Of a stretch of DNA of 7,923 nucleotides, positions 6,701-7,923 are shown piece by piece. Under the pieces are notes generated by a model that saw only the letters and a program-made list of their open reading frames with translations, made no database searches and was not told the DNA's origin. Source of the stretch: OLB16 sp964481775 (lineage in GTDB: Bacteria > Hinthialibacterota > Hinthialibacteria > OLB16); NCBI GenBank assembly GCA_964481775.1, contig CAYZUX010000264.1, forward strand, positions 1 to 7,923, given 5' to 3'. Every line of letters starts with the position of its first letter. Within the stretch, counting starts at the first letter, position 1. Position numbers and translations under genes: made by a program.

Positions 6701-7105
6701 GACGCCTGGATTGGGGGAGGCTGGATCCGGGAGAAGAGCTTCTCCAAAGCTGAAGAGGGAAACCTGTGGGAGTGGACTGAGCACCGGTGGATGGAGTTGG
6801 CCAATGTTGTTTGGCAGCCATCTTTCACCGGGAGTGAATACATAAGGTTTGGTTGATGCACCATCAAGAATCGGGGGAGATCCAGGACTGTAATCCTCAT
6901 AATGAATATTTGCCGCGTCGATTTGGGTTGTATAGTCTCCCACATGGTAGGACTTGGTGATGAGACCGTTCGCATCAAAAACGAGCACGTTCTCATTATT
7001 CGTAAAGTCCAATGCCGCCGCCGGAAGCAGCGTCACAGCCAGGATGAGCAGTGAGAGCATCTGGATCATTGCTTTTGCCATGATTGCGCCGTTATTTACG
7101 TTCAT
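3569..7105 (-). CDS. Large secreted modular protein: TSP3-type calcium repeats, H-type-lectin-like domains, Thr/Pro linker
   Basis: This complete gene encodes 1178 residues. Residues 1-32 form a signal peptide: a lysine at 11, a hydrophobic core and an AAA site before LDF. In order follow an unrecognised N-terminal part (33-130); a domain resembling the hexosaminidase C-terminal/bacterial Ig-like fold (131-210); a first block of aspartate-rich DxDGDGxxD repeats (214-326); an unrecognised region (335-645); a second repeat block with a true thrombospondin-3 core (645-716); three beta-rich units resembling H-type lectin domains (about 728-972); a third repeat block (975-1072); a Thr/Pro/Ser linker (1074-1135); and a short tail (1136-1178). 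The aspartate repeats should bind calcium and stiffen the protein, and the lectin-like units suggest glycan binding. No catalytic motif is visible, so an adhesive or structural extracellular role is inferred. The start at 7105 has purine-rich AGAGAG upstream; the ATG at 7081 is possible and keeps the signal peptide. The cysteine-rich gene upstream ends 24 bases away, so they probably share an operon. Confidence 0.9.
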   Translation of the reverse strand: MNVNNGAIMAKAMIQMLSLLILAVTLLPAAALDFTNNENVLVFDANGLITKSYHVGDYTTQIDAANIHYEDYSPGSPPILDGASTKPYVFTPGERWLPNNIGQLHPPVLSPLPQVSLFSFGEALLPDPASPNPGVSASPPAGTYNHSLSVEIKGYPPTSIVEIYNDTTAAWDSTGVNSIQIPIIQSRTLKVRSLNAGFYSNEKTVVYTINQAATVDTDGDGIPDVIEVSLSEKFPDAPFDPFISDANKDTDGDGYTDLDEIMRGSDPTGTDSDGDGFSDEDEAAGGTNPLDPNSHPGGSPPVYNPPLKPTDSDGDGWPDFDEDLRGTEKTNSGRYPTARWLYEVESIIGGEVANVPLPITLTLDFAIRDLAGSSIATITPYSPVFVDVRSPRGRPSLIRFALKSNAMVGSVSEVHTEWSARRYLPYYNDPTPNEINPADWYSEGAPDLLGNWLSAYKSMLASRLVQTSAGMVVSVSDTAAMALLDRALGYLTELADGSVHVAGRSGYGLLLPAVQKVRFRLANPVQYPATLTPQPREGINSLMGDYYSLLGLPEYFPALDLIQDCYDNFTPGTDLEVQIAQKALNLNISYGAILSLDLSYEEMNASGYPLCLLLDPFSDIDEDELANFVEAMGLNNGRETSIFHADTDSDGVPDSVDNCPTTPGNGIDTDSNGVGDGCDPDSDGDGLDDVLEVALGYSPTAVDTDGDGFPDGEEYALGLDANDSSDAIFRFGTLNASDTFSTYVYPNPITHTPAVFANPVSNDGALSPIANLQNVTPMSFQYRVDKDAGLPGTITSERMSFLVLSDTPRGWQRGRRAVGSAFVDVVFEVPFPFGVKPLVFAAIQTENDPANTYYVVVRDISHTGFRLRVRANAAQLPPAGYSEIVHWIALTPSALPVPGEAGSVIGGPAAVNVPFASPFAAVPAVLVCVEGGGTIPVVTNVSTNGFQVTLVTDAASGAVAPNLRISWMALGTKLCDDPDHDGICSDVDNSPTVYNPDQVDTDNDGIGNVEDLDADNDGLPDIFEAGVMLCGVSPYNGDTDGDGILDGQEDSDGDSYNDSTEYNAGSDPFNDDSTPLNTTPTPTENPVPPTVTPTPTVSYTPTITRTPTPSASATPTATQTPSATVSPTATRTPTLGGIIWNPHKLIELLKTKPFVVHDLLELSLYWYTQGPTPTPTTP
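3701..3886 (-). repeat. Thr/Pro/Ser-rich low-complexity linker (residues 1074-1135)
   Basis: About sixty residues are built from TPTP-, TATQTPSATV- and TRTPT-like units. Such linkers extend from the cell or separate a terminal module and are often O-glycosylated in secreted bacterial proteins. The DNA is correspondingly repetitive, rich in GTCGG/GTNGGNGT-type triplets on the plus strand. Confidence 0.85.
3890..4183 (-). repeat. Calcium-binding aspartate repeats, block C (residues 975-1072)
   Basis: Copies appear at 977 (DPDHDGICSD), 1000 (DTDNDGIGN), 1013 (DADNDGLPD), 1038 (DTDGDGILD) and 1051 (DSDGDSYND). The core is a degenerate thrombospondin-3 unit: DNCP has become DNSP (988-991) and the usual GDxCD has become GNVED. 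Both members of the expected disulfide pair are lost together. C975 and C984 may form a replacement pair. Confidence 0.82.
4184..4924 (-). other. Three tandem H-type-lectin-like beta units (residues 728-972)
   Basis: The units lie at about 728-806, 807-893 and 903-972. They share a layout: a hydrophobic strand ending in F, a proline-containing strand (TPAVFANP, KPLVFAAIQ, VPAVLVCVE), a strand of form V/I-x-x-x-x-F (NVTPMSFQYRV, DISHTGFRLRV, NVSTNGFQVTL), and a closing strand (SERMSFLVL, YSEIVHWIAL, LRISWMAL). This is the pattern I know from H-type lectin domains, six-stranded galactose/N-acetylgalactosamine-type binding modules. The units are highly divergent from each other, and sugar-contact residues cannot be assigned by eye. 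Confidence 0.55.
4958..5173 (-). repeat. Thrombospondin-3 repeats, block B (residues 645-716)
   Basis: This block has the canonical core DTDSDGVPDSVDNCP (646-660), then VGDGCDPDSDGDG (674-686). C659 and C678 are the pair normally joined by a disulfide. Further copies are at 681 (DSDGDGLDD) and 703 (DTDGDGFPD). Calcium binding is expected from the family. It joins the unrecognised central region to the lectin-like units. Confidence 0.88.
6128..6466 (-). repeat. Calcium-binding aspartate repeats, block A (residues 214-326)
   Basis: Four copies start at residues 216 (DTDGDGIPD), 249 (DTDGDGYTD), 271 (DSDGDGFSD) and 311 (DSDGDGWPD), each followed closely by a glutamate or aspartate. The motif is the DxDxDGxxD loop of thrombospondin-3 and EF-hand-like repeats, which coordinates calcium through the aspartates. 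A glycine/proline-rich stretch (293-308) separates copies three and four. Confidence 0.85.
6476..6715 (-). other. Hexosaminidase-C-terminal/Ig-like beta domain (residues 131-210)
   Basis: The pattern PGVSASPPAGTYNHSLSVEI, then VEIYNDTTAAW, then IQSRTLKVRSLNAGFYSNE, ending VVYTIN, matches the small beta-sandwich found at the end of beta-hexosaminidases and in many surface proteins (the CHB_HEX_C type). It is usually a spacer or accessory module. The resemblance is by eye. Confidence 0.55.
7010..7105 (-). other. Signal peptide of the large secreted protein
   Basis: Residues 1-32 contain a lysine at 11, a hydrophobic core (about 15-28, LSLLILAVTLL in its centre) and small residues AAA before LDF. 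This is a standard Sec signal. There is no cysteine at the cleavage site, so it is not a lipoprotein signal. Confidence 0.85.
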
Positions 7106-7109
7106 CTTT

Positions 7110-7115
7110 CTCTCT
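7110..7115 (-). promoter_or_regulatory. Weak ribosome-binding site of the large secreted protein
   Basis: AGAGAG on the minus strand lies four bases before the ATG at 7105. It is purine-rich but not a strong Shine-Dalgarno match. The alternative ATG at 7081 has nothing comparable upstream, so 7105 is preferred. Confidence 0.35.
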
Positions 7116-7129
7116 GTCAGGCCAAGTGG

Positions 7130-7923
7130 CTATGGAATATCAAGCCAGTTGCTGTAGTGCATGGCTGTTCCTTCACCGGTGCCTGGATCCACCACCATGA
7201 CTTGGTATCTTACTTTTGTTCCGCGTTTACACGGATAATTATCAGCGAATATGAGCCGCAGACCACTTACATCGGGACGTATCGAAACTGGGAAGATGAA
7301 GTTGACCAAAGGATTGGCGAGGTAAATGAACGGATCATCCAGATATTCCGAACTGAAGATCCCCGCTGCTCCCGGAACTTTAATACCCTTCCGATAGCAC
7401 CAGAAGGTATCAATCAAGGGACTGACCTGAACGAAATCCTTATTTTGTTCCTGCCGGTAAACGATGAACTTCCCGTACTTGTTGGCTGCCTTGAGTTGGT
7501 CGCAGATCCCGACGCAATTAAACGGGATCCCCTGGAGACACGGTTTCTCCTTCGTATCCCTGCAGGACGGCATATCGACATTGCAGCGGTTAGACAGATT
7601 CAAAGTGTCGGTAAGATCATCCGACAGAACCAGAACCGGCTGGGCATACTGATCGACATTGAGGAAATAGGCGAGGATTCCGGTTCCCACCGGTGTCTCG
7701 GGTACAGGCGGCCATGTGAGATGGTCACCCGGCTCCTTCTCCCAGGTACCACAAAGCGTTTCTGACCACGGGCTACCACGCAGGGCTTTGTCCACGGCGC
7801 GGGCACGATAACAGAATTCCTGGTTCAAATCGGTGGCGGGGTTGAGATTCACCTCGACTTCATACAGGCCGTTATTGTATTTCAGGTTGGAATCATTGAT
7901 CCAATAGGTCTCATAAGTAATCG
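7130..7923 (-). CDS. Cysteine-rich FN3-like secreted or surface protein, N-terminus cut by window edge
   Basis: The minus-strand frame is open from the right edge to a TAG at 7132-7130, giving 263 complete codons. A GTG at 7852 is in frame, but the coding sequence continues sensibly upstream of it (TYWINDSNLKYNNGLYEVEV), so it is internal, not the start. Fibronectin-type-III character shows in FCYRARAVDKALRGSPWSET followed by LCGTW, a typical F/G-strand end; in GKFIVYRQEQNKDFVQVSPL, the usual strand after a domain start; and in KVRYQVMVVDPGTGEG near the end. Nine cysteines, several in a cluster (CNVDMPSCRDTKEKPC and NCVGIC), suggest disulfides and therefore export. The signal peptide would lie outside the window. 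The large modular gene starts 24 bases downstream, consistent with one operon. Function beyond an extracellular scaffold or binding role cannot be read. FN3 assignment is by eye and moderate. Confidence 0.75.
   Translation of the reverse strand, partial: ITYETYWINDSNLKYNNGLYEVEVNLNPATDLNQEFCYRARAVDKALRGSPWSETLCGTWEKEPGDHLTWPPVPETPVGTGILAYFLNVDQYAQPVLVLSDDLTDTLNLSNRCNVDMPSCRDTKEKPCLQGIPFNCVGICDQLKAANKYGKFIVYRQEQNKDFVQVSPLIDTFWCYRKGIKVPGAAGIFSSEYLDDPFIYLANPLVNFIFPVSIRPDVSGLRLIFADNYPCKRGTKVRYQVMVVDPGTGEGTAMHYSNWLDIP

Noticed and set aside
7850..7852. GTG as the start of the FN3-like gene
   Set aside because: The frame continues upstream to the window edge with plausible FN3 sequence, there is no ribosome-binding site, and a cysteine-rich exported protein would need a signal peptide that is absent after this codon.

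Overview
The window is a compact bacterial segment with five protein-coding genes, two of them cut by the window edges. There is no RNA gene, CRISPR array, insertion sequence or phage gene. The housekeeping genes (mnmE, a YacL-type PIN-TRAM membrane protein, a HAD phosphatase) are ordinary bacterial ones. A large secreted protein combines thrombospondin-type-3 calcium repeats, H-type-lectin-like domains and a Thr/Pro linker. I associate that style, together with a YacL homologue, with little-cultured environmental phyla (Planctomycetes-, Hydrogenedentes-, Sumerlaeota- or Omnitrophica-like genomes) rather than with Proteobacteria. This placement is a weak inference; nothing here fixes the phylum.

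Layout. Positions 1-830, minus strand: a HAD-superfamily hydrolase whose C-terminus runs off the left edge. Positions 831-1051: a divergent intergenic region of 221 bases, with a good sigma70-like promoter candidate facing right and a palindrome in its spacer. Positions 1052-2077 and 2132-3523, plus strand: a YacL-type protein (four membrane helices, PIN nuclease domain, TRAM domain), then after a 54-base gap a complete mnmE for tRNA wobble-uridine modification. Positions 3530-3564: an 11-bp perfect hairpin between convergent genes, placed to end transcription on both strands. Positions 3569-7105, minus strand: a 1178-residue secreted modular protein. Positions 7130-7923, minus strand: the C-terminal 263 residues of a cysteine-rich, FN3-like protein, separated from the large gene by 24 bases and probably in the same operon.

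The left half is translation and RNA housekeeping plus small-molecule metabolism. The right half is a two-gene export operon for extracellular modular proteins, read toward mnmE and stopped by the shared terminator. The most interesting content is the large protein. It has three blocks of calcium-repeat sequence alternating with a hexosaminidase-C-terminal-like domain, an unrecognised region of about 310 residues, and three successive divergent lectin-like units. It ends in a Thr/Pro linker capped by a short hydrophobic/aromatic tail that is itself followed by a second mini Thr/Pro stretch.
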